In this document: positions 18,123 through 25,425 of the stretch, piece by piece
Numbering within the stretch: position 1 is the stretch's first letter
Layout of the letters: each line of letters opens with the position of its first letter
Assembly: GCA_002418885.1 (NCBI GenBank)
Contig: DIEZ01000048.1
Span: forward strand, 22,426-50,376
Length of the DNA: 27,951 bases
Direction of reading: 5' to 3'
From: Syntrophaceae bacterium UBA5761
Lineage (GTDB): Bacteria > Desulfobacterota > Syntrophia > Syntrophales > UBA4778
Notes under the pieces: generated by a model
Told to the model about the DNA's origin: nothing
Database searches by the model: none
Seen by the model: only the letters and a program-made list of their open reading frames with translations
Made by a program: the position numbers and the translations under genes

Positions 18123-18148
18123 TTACCCATACATTTTAGCGAGGAGCC
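18123..18148 (-). repeat. Right terminal inverted repeat of the ISL3 element
   Basis: Reverse complement of the left repeat with several internal mismatches. It lies upstream of the transposase start and abuts the second copy of ATAATAAA. Confidence 0.85.
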
Positions 18149-18220
18149 ATAATAAATATAGACGATACATCCCATCAAGATGGCGGTGATTTTAAACGAC
18201 GTTATCAAATTCTTGCTCAT
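18149..18220 (-). pseudogene. GT87-like glycosyltransferase, 5' part (first TM helix), split by an ISL3 element
   Basis: Twenty-four codons starting at ATG 18220 read MSKNLITSFKITAILMG and continue CIVYIYY, a classic first TM helix. They stop at the boundary of the insertion sequence. A GCGGGATGA stretch precedes the start. A TTG at 18232 would add four residues but is less likely. The frame joins exactly to the 3' part at 16820 once the element and one 8-bp duplication are removed. The first eight bases (18149-18156) are the right-hand target copy. As it stands, translation would run into the element and continue with unrelated residues. Confidence 0.85.
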
Positions 18221-18406
18221 TTCATCCCGCAAGTCTTATCCCATCTGTCCAAAATAGACCATAAAAGCATTGAGCTTTAAAACAGCTTCGGATGAGACAA
18301 ACCACGTTTTACCTCCCGATTTTCGGCTTTTTCAACCGATGCTTTGGAATTTCTTTTCCCCTTGGATTCAATCTGACCGTAAAAAAACAGCTCTCTACTA
18401 TAACTT
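18221..18406. other. Non-coding gap between the GT87-like gene start and the upstream GT2 gene
   Basis: These 186 bp contain no convincing gene, RNA or terminator on either strand. The stretch is A+T-rich and could hold a secondary promoter for the downstream half of the operon, but I see no strong -35/-10 pair. Confidence 0.4.
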
Positions 18407-19339
18407 TCAGTCAACCCACAACCATTCAGGTCCTTTATCGGCTCTACCAAAATGGTAATCTCTGATGGCTGAGATATAAGCCCTAATCTTAAGAAAACGC
18501 CTGCTATCAGACGATTTTATCAGCAGCCAGGCAATGTCGCGAAAAAGATGCAAATGCAGGACCTTCAGAGTCTCAGGAGCATGGAGGCGGGCAAATAAAA
18601 GATGGCTTCGTGTCTTGTGGTAAATTCTTGAAGGCGAATCCATGCCACCGCTTGAAGCAGACACCTTGTGCCAGATGCGTGACCGTGGCACAACGACGTT
18701 TTTGAATCCGGCCTTTTTCGCCCGGAGACCCCAATCGACGTCTTCCCAGTATAAAAAATACCTCTCATAAAGAAGGCCGATACGTTCCACGACCTGCCGT
18801 TTTATCAAAAGCGCGCACCCCGTGATGTAATCGGACTCCAGGGGTTCCGATCTCAAGCCGTCGTCCAACAGCCCGGAACCGGGCGTCGTGAGCATGCATG
18901 TCTCATAATCAAAACGCGCTCCCGCAAACCAAACCTTTTGCGGTTCATCAAAATAATATATCTTGGGTCCCACAATTCCCACATCAGGTATAGTTTCGGC
19001 CGTTTCAAGAAGGGCGTCCAGAAAATCCGGTGCAACAACGGTGTCGTCATTCAATAAAAGGATATAATCAGCACGGTTCTTCAGCGCCTCCTTTATGCCA
19101 AAGTTATTCCCTTTCGCATATCCTACGTTGCCATGTGGCTTAATGATTCGGATAGACGCAGGCGACTGGGCATTGAACCTCATGTCCCCATTTAAATAAG
19201 CCCCGTTATCAACAATGAGAATTTGGTGGTTTGCGGTTTCAGTCGTTAATTTTGATAAGGACGTCAAGCAATCCATAAGAATCTTTACATCCCGGTAATG
19301 AACAATGATGATAAAGACGTTTGGTTTTATTTGTACCAT
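18407..19339 (-). CDS. Glycosyltransferase family 2 (rhamnosyltransferase-like)
   Basis: A 310-residue GT-A enzyme. The N-terminus VFIIIVHYRDVKILMDCL and ILIVDNGA are typical of WbbL-like enzymes. The DxD-type metal site is LLLNDDTVV. The later DYITGCALLIKRQVVERIG and YFLYWEDVDWGLRAKKAGF stretches match the conserved acceptor and catalytic-base regions (ED motif) of GT2 rhamnosyltransferases. I chose the ATG at 19339; a TTG at 19351 adds four residues. It lies 15 bp after the methyltransferase stop. Rhamnose is only a suggestion from family resemblance. Confidence 0.9.
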   Translation of the reverse strand: MVQIKPNVFIIIVHYRDVKILMDCLTSLSKLTTETANHQILIVDNGAYLNGDMRFNAQSPASIRIIKPHGNVGYAKGNNFGIKEALKNRADYILLLNDDTVVAPDFLDALLETAETIPDVGIVGPKIYYFDEPQKVWFAGARFDYETCMLTTPGSGLLDDGLRSEPLESDYITGCALLIKRQVVERIGLLYERYFLYWEDVDWGLRAKKAGFKNVVVPRSRIWHKVSASSGGMDSPSRIYHKTRSHLLFARLHAPETLKVLHLHLFRDIAWLLIKSSDSRRFLKIRAYISAIRDYHFGRADKGPEWLWVD

Positions 19340-19354
19340 CGTGTAAGCCAACCT

Positions 19355-20083
19355 CTAAAGTTTCACGGCCACCCACCACTGCATGCGTCGCCGACCCATT
19401 GCAGAGCCCAGTATGCTTGCATCGTTATGCCGCAGAATGCGGAAGCCACGGGACTGAAGATCTTTGTTTATCTCACCGATGATGATATCGTGTGGGTGAA
19501 GACGATACGGATTGTAATGAGGCCTCAAGCGCCTGTCAATCCACCGTATCAGGAAACCAAACAACGAATTAGTGTCCACACCGATGCCCAGATGTCCTTT
19601 TACTTTGGTCACCCGGCAGAGTTCGTCAAGGAGTTTCTTGGGGAAGATGGTATGATCCAGGACATTGTTGCACACAACGAGATCAAAAGATTCCGCAGGG
19701 AAAGGAAGGTTTTCTCCCCGTGCCCGGATGAATATGCTGTCATCACGAATCCTATGAACCAGGGAGTCGACATATGGGTTTCCTGTCTGCGCCTTCATCC
19801 GGGGTAAAGGGTCTATCCCGATTTTGATGAGGGAATCGGGATAAAGCCACAAAAGGCCAATGCCCAATGGCCCAACACCGACATCAAGAAAGGCAGAAGG
19901 TTCTCTGTCATTGACCTGCAGAAGGTTGGCCGCAAGATCAGAATGCTCAGCCATCTCATACATAACCCCCACAGCGTTGTTGCATCTTTTTTGCCAGTAT
20001 ATCCGTTCCCCTTCCTGAGCCTCTTTCCATAATAGAACTCGTGGGGCTCTCCGGTATATTCGTGCGAGAAAATTTATGAGCAT
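19355..20083 (-). CDS. Class I SAM-dependent methyltransferase
   Basis: A 242-residue Rossmann-fold methyltransferase. Motif I, FLDVGVGPLGIGLLWL, binds S-adenosylmethionine. IGIDPLP marks the acidic end of beta-2, and NLPFPAESFDLVVCNNVLDH forms motifs II and III. The later HDIIIGEINKDLQSRGFRI is the usual C-terminal strand region. Enzymes of this kind in such loci methylate sugars or chain ends, and chain-end methylation can terminate an ABC-exported O-antigen, but the target cannot be known here. It is packed tightly between the GT4 gene (two bases upstream) and the GT2 gene (15 bases downstream). Confidence 0.87.
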   Translation of the reverse strand: MLINFLARIYRRAPRVLLWKEAQEGERIYWQKRCNNAVGVMYEMAEHSDLAANLLQVNDREPSAFLDVGVGPLGIGLLWLYPDSLIKIGIDPLPRMKAQTGNPYVDSLVHRIRDDSIFIRARGENLPFPAESFDLVVCNNVLDHTIFPKKLLDELCRVTKVKGHLGIGVDTNSLFGFLIRWIDRRLRPHYNPYRLHPHDIIIGEINKDLQSRGFRILRHNDASILGSAMGRRRMQWWVAVKL

Positions 20084-20085
20084 AA

Positions 20086-21363
20086 TTATTTGATTAAGCT
20101 ATCTTCCTGCTTCAACAGATATTGATAAATGCTTAGAAATCGACTAGATACGTTTTTCCAATCATACAATTCTCTGGCAACTTGTACTTCAATAGGTTTA
20201 GGAAGGCCATAATCAAGGACATTAATAATTGTTTTCTCCCATTCTATAAAATTTGTTGTATTAATAAACTGTCCAACTTTATATTTTTTCATGGTTTCAG
20301 TGGTTTCTCCAACAGATGTGGACAAAATTGGTAATCCACATGCCATGGCTTTCATTATAGCTACAGAGCTTCCTTCATTAGTTGATGTCGATGTATAAAC
20401 ATCAGATGCCCAATACAAATTTCTCAACTCATCACCTTCGATATATGGATGTAACAAAGCTCTCTTTTTTTTTATCAAAGGGTCAATAAGCAAACGTAAC
20501 AATGTAGTATCATCATTATCACCATGCCCAGCAATGAGCAGAAAACAATCATCACGGTTAATTGAAGAAAAGCATCTTATCAACTTGTCTAGTTGTTTTA
20601 AAGGAACAAAATTTCCTGAAGCAAATAAAACTGTGGCGTTTAATGGAATGTTGAGTTTTCGCCTAATCAGTTGCCTGGTCTCCAATGAGGGAAGCGGAGT
20701 CCAAAAGCTAAAATCGCACCCCATAGTCAGCTTTTCAATTCGGCCATCATATACTTTTTTGGTTTCTCTTAAAGCCGCCTCAGATTGTACAGAGATAATA
20801 TCAACGTACTTTAACACTCTCTTGAGTCGCAATTGCTCTGCAATAAGGCACAGATAGGTTAACGGCCTATGTAAACTGAATATTTCGCTGATTGGTGCTA
20901 TCGCCATACCATGCCCTGTAAGAAATATTGGGAATTTCTTCCGAGGGCCAAATACTTTTAGGATTTCGTTGTAAAAAGGAACCCGAAAACCATGAAGCTG
21001 TAAGATAATACGATGGTTTTTCAGTGCATCGATTTTTTCAATTATTGCTTTTGAGAAAATGCCCTTTTGAGGTCTGATGCCTGGTCTATATACCTTGTCT
21101 TCCGCAGGTAGCAGATAGTGGGTTACGCCGGTTTCTATTTTTTGTGAATAGATTTTATCTGCCCGATAATCGGGTTGCCAGACTTCCCATGTATAACGAT
21201 CGGTCAATTTAAGAATTTCTTCGCCGAGAAGGTCCGGCCACTCTCGGGCCCAGAAACCGACCAGGCTTCCGTCAGGTTTTTCCCAGAACACGTCCGGCTT
21301 CTCATCGGGCGAAAAATGATAGGCCGGTCCGTGGGGCATTATGTTAATAATTAGAGGTTTCAT
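20086..21363 (-). CDS. Glycosyltransferase family 4 (GT-B)
   Basis: A 425-residue GT4-like enzyme with an unusually long N-terminal region (MKPLIINIMPHGPAYHFSPD...). The donor domain has VLFASGNFVPLKQLDKLI, LLIAGHGDNDD, and the E-x7-E-like region NEGSSVAIMKAMACGLP with STSVGETTE; the second acidic residue of the usual motif is replaced by Lys. The first 50 to 60 codons use G+C-rich codons like the rest of the locus, but the remainder is clearly A+T-rich. This suggests a recombination junction inside the gene. The altered E-x7-E does not by itself rule out activity, since some GT4 enzymes vary there. The sugar is unknown. Confidence 0.87.
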   Translation of the reverse strand: MKPLIINIMPHGPAYHFSPDEKPDVFWEKPDGSLVGFWAREWPDLLGEEILKLTDRYTWEVWQPDYRADKIYSQKIETGVTHYLLPAEDKVYRPGIRPQKGIFSKAIIEKIDALKNHRIILQLHGFRVPFYNEILKVFGPRKKFPIFLTGHGMAIAPISEIFSLHRPLTYLCLIAEQLRLKRVLKYVDIISVQSEAALRETKKVYDGRIEKLTMGCDFSFWTPLPSLETRQLIRRKLNIPLNATVLFASGNFVPLKQLDKLIRCFSSINRDDCFLLIAGHGDNDDTTLLRLLIDPLIKKKRALLHPYIEGDELRNLYWASDVYTSTSTNEGSSVAIMKAMACGLPILSTSVGETTETMKKYKVGQFINTTNFIEWEKTIINVLDYGLPKPIEVQVARELYDWKNVSSRFLSIYQYLLKQEDSLIK

Positions 21364-21454
21364 TCACAACGGCGGGTTATTATGCACCTTTCCAACAGTG
21401 ATGTGGCTCAAGTTTAACTCCGTTCTGACCACTCTTGATCGTCTTCGAAATATG

Positions 21455-22141
21455 TCATTTAATATTCAATAAAGATTTTGCCATCTTAGAAATGAACGAC
21501 ATTACCCACAGGAAATGTTTTCTTAACATCAAACGCATTGAATTTTTTTTATTAAAAGATCTAATGATTTTTTCATCTATATCCTTGACGCGACTTTCTG
21601 TGATAATCGAATACAACTCAATGGAAGAAAGGTCATTTTCAATAAAATCAACTGGCTTTTTAGCTTTTAGAAATATCCCAGGACTAAATTTATCATATTC
21701 CAGTTTTTCGATAATGAAATCTGAGAAGATTTTTGTCATATCTTCAATTTCATATCTCCAGAAATCATAAGGCCACGCATGATATTCAGCCCCTTTTGTC
21801 CTTGTAGTTATTAATATTGTGCCTTTCTTTTTACAAACATTCTTAAAGTTTGAAATTGCCTTTTTCCAATCTTTTACATGCTCAAGCATTTCTGTAGATA
21901 TTATAATATCGAAACTCTCCTTGCCAAATTTGTTTACTATCTCATCAGTGCTACAAATTTCGTCAACACCTATTCCTTGCACAATATCTACACCAACATA
22001 TTTAGATGGACCCCACGATTCAATAAGCGGACGTAGACTGCCGTTAACGTTGTACGCCCCAACTTCCAATACATCTTTTCGTTCAACTTCCTCTTTAGTT
22101 AAATTCATTGCCCCAAATAAAATGCAGAATGCATTACACAT
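21455..22141 (-). CDS. Class I SAM-dependent methyltransferase
   Basis: A 228-residue methyltransferase, strongly A+T-rich in codon use. The N-terminus MCNAFCILFGAMNLTKEEVE leads into motif I, VLEVGAYNVNGSLRP. VGVDIVQGIGVDEIC and DIIISTEMLEHVKDWKKAI are the following motifs, and ITTRTKGAEYHAWPYDFWRY matches a subfamily often found in surface-polysaccharide loci. The target is unknown. The start at 22141 is supported by GGAGAG nine bases upstream, which lies inside the decayed IS3 sequence. A gap of about 90 bp separates it from the next GT4 gene. Confidence 0.86.
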   Translation of the reverse strand: MCNAFCILFGAMNLTKEEVERKDVLEVGAYNVNGSLRPLIESWGPSKYVGVDIVQGIGVDEICSTDEIVNKFGKESFDIIISTEMLEHVKDWKKAISNFKNVCKKKGTILITTRTKGAEYHAWPYDFWRYEIEDMTKIFSDFIIEKLEYDKFSPGIFLKAKKPVDFIENDLSSIELYSIITESRVKDIDEKIIRSFNKKNSMRLMLRKHFLWVMSFISKMAKSLLNIK

Positions 22142-22142
22142 A

Positions 22143-22305
22143 AGTTAAGACTCTCCATAGTTCAACACAGGTGGTCTGTGTTCTTAGGACGGGCTACCAA
22201 CGGCCCTTGCCGTCCATGCTGATTGTTAATTTCTTGTGTACAAAGAGTGCATGTAAACGCTTCCGCGGTGAACTGGCTGCCCTGGTCCGTATTGAAGATA
22301 GGACG
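22143..22305 (-). pseudogene. Decayed IS3-family transposase (OrfB) fragment
   Basis: On the minus strand, 22305 downward reads RPIFNTDQGSQFTAEAFT, the conserved block holding the second catalytic Asp of IS3-family OrfB/rve integrases. A frameshift then leads to TISMDGKGRW, the next conserved block, followed by a stop. Further on, traces of the ERLWRSL block appear near 22143-22160. The first catalytic Asp, the catalytic Glu context and both element ends are missing, so this is an immobile remnant. It exactly fills the gap between two methyltransferase genes and marks an older insertion than the three intact elements. Confidence 0.82.
22151..22156 (-). promoter_or_regulatory. Ribosome binding site inside the IS3 remnant
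   Basis: GGAGAG with a nine-base spacer to the ATG at 22141. It corresponds to the TGG-AGA codons of the ERLWRS block of the old transposase, so the translation signal of the methyltransferase appears to be derived from insertion-sequence DNA. Confidence 0.55.
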
Positions 22306-22313
22306 GCTCCCCC

Positions 22314-23105
22314 CTACCGTCGTACAGCTTTAATAAGGAGAGTCTCACGTAAGGCCGGCCACACGGTTCTAATTGGCGTCAGGATAGTCGTAAGAATCCT
22401 TCGGCGAGTGGATTCTCCAAGCACTATATTATCAAAGAAGGCTTTGTGTTCAACGAGAAATCCTGCTCCGCTAAGAAGATCCGAAAGCTCATTCATAGTA
22501 TATAAGCGAAGATGTGGGTAAGTCCCGTCAATACAAATTGCCGGACTGTGCTGCCCAGGAGAGCAGCCCCTCAACAGATTTTCACGATTCCTCCAGGCTG
22601 CCAGGTTCGGAGTTGTTAAAACGAGTGCCCCACCAGGCTGCAGCACTCGTGCTATTTCCTTCAAAGCTGCCGGCACTGCATTGGGTGGCAGGTGCTCCAC
22701 TACTTCCGCAAAAAAGGCGAGATCGAAGCAGGCTGAATGGAAAGGCAGTCCCGTACCAACCAAGTCTGTGGCCACTAGCCCGATGCGTTCAGTCGTCAGC
22801 ACGGTCCGATAAGCTGATGTCCAAACGTGTTGACGTTGTGGATGTTCCACTGCGATCAACTGCGCTGATGGGAAATAACGGCGCACTACTGTCGCAAGGT
22901 CTAAATTCCCAGCCCCAACCTCTAGGATGCGACCTGGAGAGACTTTCCCTTCGAGTATCTCCATGGTGTGAGCAATTCTGAGGCTTTCGAAGCTGATCAA
23001 CAGATCATTCCCGTGAGCAGTAAGCTTCTCTGCATCCCAGCGGTCCTTGGCATCCCGAGGGTCTTGCCGCAGAACAGTCTCGATGTAGTCAACTTTGGTT
23101 TGCAC
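22314..23105 (-). CDS. Class I SAM-dependent methyltransferase
   Basis: A 263-residue methyltransferase with higher G+C than the next two genes in the operon. Motif I is ILEVGAGNLDLATV, IAVEHPQ follows beta-2, and LPFHSACFDLAFFAEVVEHL plus EIARVLQPGGALVLTTPN are classic later motifs. It probably acts on a sugar, lipid-linked intermediate or polymer end; no substrate signature is visible. The start is GTG at 23105, with AAGGG about 14 bases upstream. It was probably once closely preceded by wzt, since only about 70 bp remain between them when the two intact insertion sequences are removed. Its C-terminus ends a few bases before the IS3 remnant, so slight truncation there is possible. Confidence 0.85.
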   Translation of the reverse strand: MQTKVDYIETVLRQDPRDAKDRWDAEKLTAHGNDLLISFESLRIAHTMEILEGKVSPGRILEVGAGNLDLATVVRRYFPSAQLIAVEHPQRQHVWTSAYRTVLTTERIGLVATDLVGTGLPFHSACFDLAFFAEVVEHLPPNAVPAALKEIARVLQPGGALVLTTPNLAAWRNRENLLRGCSPGQHSPAICIDGTYPHLRLYTMNELSDLLSGAGFLVEHKAFFDNIVLGESTRRRILTTILTPIRTVWPALRETLLIKAVRR

Positions 23106-23160
23106 GATGTTTACTGTACCCTTCTGAGTTAGGTCGAAAGAGGTCGAAACACAGTAGTGT

Positions 23161-23168
23161 TAATATTA
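23161..23168. repeat. 8-bp target duplication, left copy, of the IS1595 element
   Basis: TAATATTA, repeated exactly at 24067-24074. The sequence is its own reverse complement, so it could also be read as part of the terminal repeats. The 8-bp length and an element end beginning GG fit IS1595. Confidence 0.7.
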
Positions 23169-24066
23169 GGTAATTGATCCTGTTCTGGCACCTATGATAG
23201 AGGTGTCGCATGGACTTAAACGCCTACTATAAGCTGATCTCCGACGAGGGAAGAGCACAAAGATATCTGTCGAAGAAATGCCGGAAAAATGGACATCGGT
23301 TTTGCCCTCGTTGCAAGCAAAGGAAACTCTACAAGTTGGCAGATGAGCGACATCGATGTTCCCGCTGCAAATATACGTTTCACGACTACTCGGGCCGATG
23401 GATTAATTATGGCCGTTTGAGCGCGGTGCAATGGCTTTCCGTGATCAAGCTCTTTGAATTAGAGGTTTCCGTCCGTAAGATGTCCCTGCAGTTGGGACTG
23501 TCCTATCGGGCAGTCTACGGGGTCGTCAGCGCGATCCGCATGGCCATCCTGAGCCACGCCGAGGATGCTCAGAGTTTGCTGGGCGGCGAGATCGATCTCG
23601 ATGAGGCCTACTTCGGAGGCCGGCGCAAAGGCAATCGGGGCCGGGGAGCGGCCGGCAAAGTGCCTGTCTTCGGCATCCTGGAGCGTGATGGCTTGGTTCA
23701 CGTCAGCGTCGTTCCGGATGTCTCGGCCGCTACGCTGCTGAAGCTCACCGTCAAGAAGGTCCGCCGAGGCAGTGTTGTTTACACAGACAAGTTTGGAAGT
23801 TACAATAGCCTCATGTTCTGCGGATACCGACACCTGAAGGTGGACCACCAGAAGTACTTCTCCTCCGGCAAGGTTTATATCAACGGCCTGGAGGGATTCT
23901 GGAGTTGGGCCAAGGAGAGACTGATCAAACACCATGGCGTCTCCAAGAACTACTTCCCTCTGTATCTCAAAGAACTGGAGTTTCGGTATAACAACCGCAA
24001 CGACGATATCTTCGATCAGGTAGCAAACTACCTGTGTGATCTGGTGCCAAAACGGGACTAATTACC
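23169..24066 (+). mobile_element. IS1595-family insertion sequence, complete, 898 bp
   Basis: It is bounded by 24-bp terminal inverted repeats, GGTAATT...TGGCACC at 23169-23192 and its reverse complement at 24043-24066, differing at four positions. It is flanked by the duplication TAATATTA. The single intact transposase reads on the plus strand, against the polysaccharide operon. It abuts an IS4-type element on the right. Confidence 0.88.
23210..24061 (+). CDS. IS1595-family transposase (ISXO2-like)
   Basis: A 283-residue transposase. A zinc ribbon at the N-terminus has Cys32, Cys35, Cys50 and Cys53 (CPRC...CSRC). The ISXO2-type catalytic domain has Asp131 (DLDEAYFGG), Asp193 (VYTDKFGSY) and Glu228 in INGLEGFWSWAK, then the conserved FPLYLKELEFRYNNR. 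A good ribosome site (AGAGGTG) precedes the ATG at 23210. The frame is intact and ends inside the right terminal repeat, so the element is plausibly still active. Its opposite orientation to the operon means its transcripts run antisense to the transcripts between wzt and the downstream genes. Confidence 0.93.
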   Translation: MDLNAYYKLISDEGRAQRYLSKKCRKNGHRFCPRCKQRKLYKLADERHRCSRCKYTFHDYSGRWINYGRLSAVQWLSVIKLFELEVSVRKMSLQLGLSYRAVYGVVSAIRMAILSHAEDAQSLLGGEIDLDEAYFGGRRKGNRGRGAAGKVPVFGILERDGLVHVSVVPDVSAATLLKLTVKKVRRGSVVYTDKFGSYNSLMFCGYRHLKVDHQKYFSSGKVYINGLEGFWSWAKERLIKHHGVSKNYFPLYLKELEFRYNNRNDDIFDQVANYLCDLVPKRD

Positions 24067-24077
24067 TAATATTATAT
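24067..24077. repeat. Overlapping target duplications of the IS1595 and IS4 elements
   Basis: These 11 bp hold both the right copy of the IS1595 duplication (TAATATTA, 24067-24074) and the left copy of the IS4 duplication (ATATTATAT, 24069-24077). The other IS4 copy is at 25406-25414. Confidence 0.8.
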
Positions 24078-25405
24078 CATGAGTGTCCAATTAAAAGTCA
24101 AATAAAGTTAGCTGGTTAGACATGCTATTTTCTATTTTTGGATAATTCTTGTAATTGTAATTTGTAAGCAATTGAATTAGCGGAGCTTTTTCAAAAATGG
24201 TGACACTTAGAATCTGCAAAATAGTGTAGAGACTAATGTCCATGTTGAGTCGTTTTTTAATGATAGCAACAAGAACGTAGACGGCTATTGCAATCCATAT
24301 TTGGGTTTTAACGGCATTTTCAGAAGTGCCGAAAAACGACTTAATCCGAAGATGTTGTTTGATCCATTTGAAAAACAATTCGATTTGCCAGCGGCACTTG
24401 TAGAGCATTGCGATGGTAATTGCCGGGAGAAGAAAGTTGTTGGTAAGGAATGTAAAGCGTTTATTTCTCTCTGCATCGAAATATTTTACTCGCCGGAGTT
24501 TGTCGGGGTAATTTTTAAGTGAGCCGGGGTTAGCGAGCATAACCGTCTGATCATATTTGAGACCCGTTGATTTATCAACGGGATGGGAATAGATTCTATT
24601 AACGTTGGTGTTGCTCTTGTCCCTTATGACGAAGAAGGATAACAATTGCGTAAAGATATAGAGACGTTCAAAATCAAGATACCCCCGATCCATGATGTAA
24701 AAGGAGCCTGGTTCAGGAACCAAAATATCAAGAATGTTGACGTCATGGACTTTACCATCGGTGATTTTTATGAACGAGGGGATGTTGCCTCTTAAATCCA
24801 AAAGGGTATGCATCTTGACGGCTGCTTTGGTTTTACGGAAGGTTGCCCAAGGGAAAAGGGACAAACACAGGTCGATGGTGGTAGAATCAAGGGCATAGGT
24901 GGTTTGGTCGAGTTCTATACCGAAATCATCGTTTTTATAAAGACTTCTTGCTTGATGAATCAGAATATGACAGAAGTCAGCGTAAATTCGCCAATCTCTA
25001 TTCTCATTGGCATAGGCAAGGGTACTGCGGGCTATATTGCCACGTATGCCCAAGTGGTAAAGCTTTTCATGCATTGAACGTAAACAGACTTCAATATCCC
25101 GGAGGCTTTCCCTGTACGTCAATTGTGCAAATGCCATACAAAGAAATTGATCAAGGCATGAAAAGCTCTTGACCTGATAATTGCCGCTATATCGCTCAAC
25201 ACACTTACGGAAGTCACGCATGGGTAAATAATCCATGACTTGGGGGAAAACGGTTCGACCTGTGTACATCGGCCACCTCCACTTTGAGATGGGGCTGACT
25301 ATAATATGAGAAAAAATTCAAGTCGATACAAAGAAAAAACATGTTTATATTCTCGTTTTCACTTATGTTTTGACGATATTTTGTTTCGTGTTTTGGACAC
25401 TCATG
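24078..25405 (-). mobile_element. IS4-family insertion sequence, complete, 1328 bp
   Basis: The ends are perfect 13-bp inverted repeats (CATGAGTGTCCAA at 24078-24090 and its complement at 25393-25405). They are flanked by an exact 9-bp duplication, ATATTATAT. It carries one intact transposase on the minus strand, in the direction of the operon. It sits 20 bp beyond the wzt stop codon, counting to its outer repeat, so it lies between wzt and the methyltransferase genes together with the adjacent IS1595 element. Confidence 0.9.
24091..25269 (-). CDS. IS4-family transposase
   Basis: A 392-residue DDE transposase. The N-terminal region (MYTGRTVFPQVMDYLPMRDF) resembles DUF4372-type domains found in this group. 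Catalytic residues are Asp128 (YALDSTTIDLCL), Asp194 (YIMDRGYLDFERL) and Glu297. The IS4 signature Y-x2-R-x3-E-x6-K is complete (Tyr290, Arg293, Glu297, Lys304). A strong ribosome site (GGAGGT) precedes the ATG at 25269. The stop codon abuts the left terminal repeat. Base composition is more A+T-rich than the surrounding wzt and methyltransferase genes. The frame is undamaged and the element is likely functional. Confidence 0.94.
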   Translation of the reverse strand: MYTGRTVFPQVMDYLPMRDFRKCVERYSGNYQVKSFSCLDQFLCMAFAQLTYRESLRDIEVCLRSMHEKLYHLGIRGNIARSTLAYANENRDWRIYADFCHILIHQARSLYKNDDFGIELDQTTYALDSTTIDLCLSLFPWATFRKTKAAVKMHTLLDLRGNIPSFIKITDGKVHDVNILDILVPEPGSFYIMDRGYLDFERLYIFTQLLSFFVIRDKSNTNVNRIYSHPVDKSTGLKYDQTVMLANPGSLKNYPDKLRRVKYFDAERNKRFTFLTNNFLLPAITIAMLYKCRWQIELFFKWIKQHLRIKSFFGTSENAVKTQIWIAIAVYVLVAIIKKRLNMDISLYTILQILSVTIFEKAPLIQLLTNYNYKNYPKIENSMSNQLTLFDF

Positions 25406-25414
25406 ATATTATAT
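25406..25414. repeat. 9-bp target duplication, right copy, of the IS4 element
   Basis: ATATTATAT identical to 24069-24077, immediately outside the right inverted repeat and 11 bp from the wzt stop codon. Confidence 0.85.
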
Positions 25415-25425
25415 ATTGACACAAT

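Larger units (their letters stand above)
16829..18148 (-). mobile_element. ISL3-family insertion sequence, complete, 1320 bp
   Basis: A complete element bounded by 26-bp imperfect inverted repeats (16829-16854 and 18123-18148). Both begin GG, then T or C, then TCCTCGCT, and both end TGGGTAA. It is flanked by the exact 8-bp duplication ATAATAAA. It carries one transposase gene on the minus strand. Its insertion splits the GT87-like gene in the same orientation, so some read-through into downstream operon genes is possible. The intact duplication and transposase suggest a fairly recent insertion. Confidence 0.92.

Noticed and set aside
17017..18189. A 390-codon open frame on the plus strand across the ISL3 element
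   Set aside because: Antisense to an intact ISL3 transposase with all catalytic residues. It also crosses the element boundary, which a real gene would not do.
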